Of a stretch of DNA of 6,952 nucleotides, positions 5,750 to 6,952 are shown piece after piece. Position 1 is the first letter of the stretch. Every line of letters starts with the position of its first letter. This DNA comes from M3007 sp038246345 (GTDB lineage Bacteria; Bacteroidota; Bacteroidia; Chitinophagales; Saprospiraceae), in the NCBI GenBank assembly GCA_038246345.1, contig JBBRWA010000296.1, positions 1 to 6,952 of the forward strand, read 5' to 3'. Under the pieces are notes generated by a model, which was not told where the DNA came from, made no database searches, and worked only from the letters and a program-made list of their open reading frames with translations. Position numbers and translations under genes: made by a program.

Positions 5750-6952
5750 ATGAAGTTAATCACAGATGCCTCAGCAGAAAAATTAAGGGGAGGGTTCTAT
5801 ACCCCTTCGCCGATCGCTATATTTATGCTGCGCTGGGGCATCAATGGAAGTACAGAAGCTGATATTCTAGAGCCGAGCTGTGGCGACGGCGTTTTTTTCG
5901 AACAACTACAATCCCTTCAGCTACCCTATAACTCAATAACAGGAATTGAACTTGACCCCGAGGAAGCCGCAAAGTCTGATAGAATAGAGTTGCCCAACAA
6001 ACAGGTTATCAATGATGACTTTCACATTTATTGTAACAACACCCTTCGACGGTTTGACCTGATTATTGGCAACCCCCCGTACATACGATACCAGTTTTTT
6101 GACGAACGCCAACAAGTTGAAGCGGAGGATATTTTTATCAAAGCAGGTTTAAAATATTCCAAGCTTACCAATGCGTGGGTATCTTTTGTAGTCGGTTCCG
6201 CACTGTTGCTCAAAGAAAGTGGCGGCAAAATTGGATTCGTATTGCCTGCGGAAATATTACAAGTATCTTTTGCAAAACAGCTAAGGGCATTTATTGCTCA
6301 TTTTTTCAATAAAGTGAACATCATTTCTTTTGAAAAATTAGTGTTCCAAAACATCCAACAAGAAGTAGTTTTATTGCTTTGTGAAAAAGACAATTCTGAT
6401 AGCCACAAGATTGAGCACATCGAAATAAGAGATGCTGAAATGCTGAAAAGTTTGGATGTCGAGAAATTGAGAAGCCCTCAAAAACGCCTTGATTTCAATT
6501 CTAACAAATGGACTTTTTATTTTTTAGACCAGGAAGAAATCGACTTTCTGGAAAAAATCGCCAAGCGCAGAAACATCCAAAAACTTGGAAATTTTGCAAA
6601 AGTAGAAGTTGGAATAACGACTGGAGCCAATAATTTTTTTTCTGTCCCACTCAGCCTTGTCAAAGAATATGGTTTAGAACAATATGCGAAACCATTGATA
6701 GGTAGAAGTGTCCAGGTTAGCAGTGCGATTTTTAACTATGAGGATTGGAAAAAAAACAAGAACTCAAAAGCTAAAGCCCATCTATTGGTTTTTCCAGAAT
6801 GGGAACAACTTAAAAATGATGCAGGAGCGGTACGTTATATTGAACATGGAGAAAGCCTGGGGATTCACAAAGGATATAAATGTGGGATCCGAAATGATTG
6901 GTTTGTCGTTCCTTCCCTGAAAATATCTGATGCTTTATTCATCAGACGTAAT
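5750..6952 (+). CDS. N6-adenine DNA methyltransferase, M.TaqI/Eco57I-like gamma class, 3' end missing
   Basis: Translation from the ATG at 5750 is open for 401 codons to the window edge, with no stop. It transfers a methyl group from S-adenosylmethionine to adenine N6 in a specific DNA site. The motif order is that of the gamma class. Motif X is GGFYTPSPIAIFML (14-27); motif I is ILEPSCGDGVFF (39-50), the SAM-binding loop; motif II is ITGIELDP (63-70); motif III has acidic D89-D90; motif IV is LIIGNPPYIRYQ (104-115), with the catalytic NPPY at 108-111; a later block is GGKIGFVLPAEIL (158-170). From about residue 275 a TaqI-C-like target-recognition region begins (KVEVGITTGANNFFSV, 284-299; KGYKCGIRNDWFVVPS, 374-389). 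There is no nuclease domain before motif X, so it is not a type IIG enzyme at its N-terminus. It lies 65 bases after the PLD nuclease in the same orientation and should protect host DNA from it. The recognition sequence cannot be read from the protein. Confidence 0.92.
   Translation, partial: MKLITDASAEKLRGGFYTPSPIAIFMLRWGINGSTEADILEPSCGDGVFFEQLQSLQLPYNSITGIELDPEEAAKSDRIELPNKQVINDDFHIYCNNTLRRFDLIIGNPPYIRYQFFDERQQVEAEDIFIKAGLKYSKLTNAWVSFVVGSALLLKESGGKIGFVLPAEILQVSFAKQLRAFIAHFFNKVNIISFEKLVFQNIQQEVVLLLCEKDNSDSHKIEHIEIRDAEMLKSLDVEKLRSPQKRLDFNSNKWTFYFLDQEEIDFLEKIAKRRNIQKLGNFAKVEVGITTGANNFFSVPLSLVKEYGLEQYAKPLIGRSVQVSSAIFNYEDWKKNKNSKAKAHLLVFPEWEQLKNDAGAVRYIEHGESLGIHKGYKCGIRNDWFVVPSLKISDALFIRRN

Noticed and set aside
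4482..6952. DISARM system (PLD DrmC plus a methyltransferase)
   Set aside because: The helicase DrmA and DUF1998 protein DrmB are not seen, the PLD protein has a long C-terminal extension, and the methyltransferase looks like a stand-alone M.TaqI type. The right edge is cut, so this remains open rather than excluded.

Overview
The window reads as chromosomal DNA of a member of the Bacteroidota. The serine hydrolase ends in a type A type-IX-secretion (T9SS) sorting domain, which is specific to that phylum. Two intergenic regions carry the Bacteroidota -7 box TAnnTTTG, and the starts lack clear Shine-Dalgarno sequences. The genus cannot be fixed from the sequence; a Saprospiria/Cytophagia-like bacterium is only a guess.

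Layout. Positions 1-392 (minus) are the 5' part of a Uma2-family (PD-(D/E)XK-like) gene that runs off the left edge. Positions 510-1859 (plus) encode a secreted beta-lactamase-fold serine hydrolase with a T9SS tail. It converges on a two-TM DUF3592-type membrane protein (1888-2595, minus) whose soluble module appears to occur twice. A 317-base divergent intergenic region follows (2596-2912). It holds a compound palindromic repeat (about 2663-2738) and a well-formed promoter for lysS, the class II lysyl-tRNA synthetase (2913-4466). These genes have moderate to high GC in the stretches counted by hand.

Fifteen bases after the lysS stop the composition drops and an accessory pair begins. The first gene (4482-5684) encodes a single-HKD phospholipase D-superfamily nuclease with a long C-terminal extension. 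The second (5750 to the right edge, incomplete) encodes an M.TaqI-like gamma-class N6-adenine DNA methyltransferase. Together they look like a restriction-modification or related defence module whose nuclease is of the metal-independent BfiI/NgoFVII type. The 65-base gap between them holds a perfect 10-bp inverted repeat (5693-5702 / 5730-5739) flanking a TATATTTG -7 box. This suggests the methyltransferase has its own, possibly regulated, promoter, while the nuclease has no visible promoter and may depend on read-through from lysS.

The nuclease/methyltransferase pair and its control region are the part most worth following up. The rest is ordinary chromosomal content apart from the repeat upstream of lysS and the duplicated DUF3592 module.
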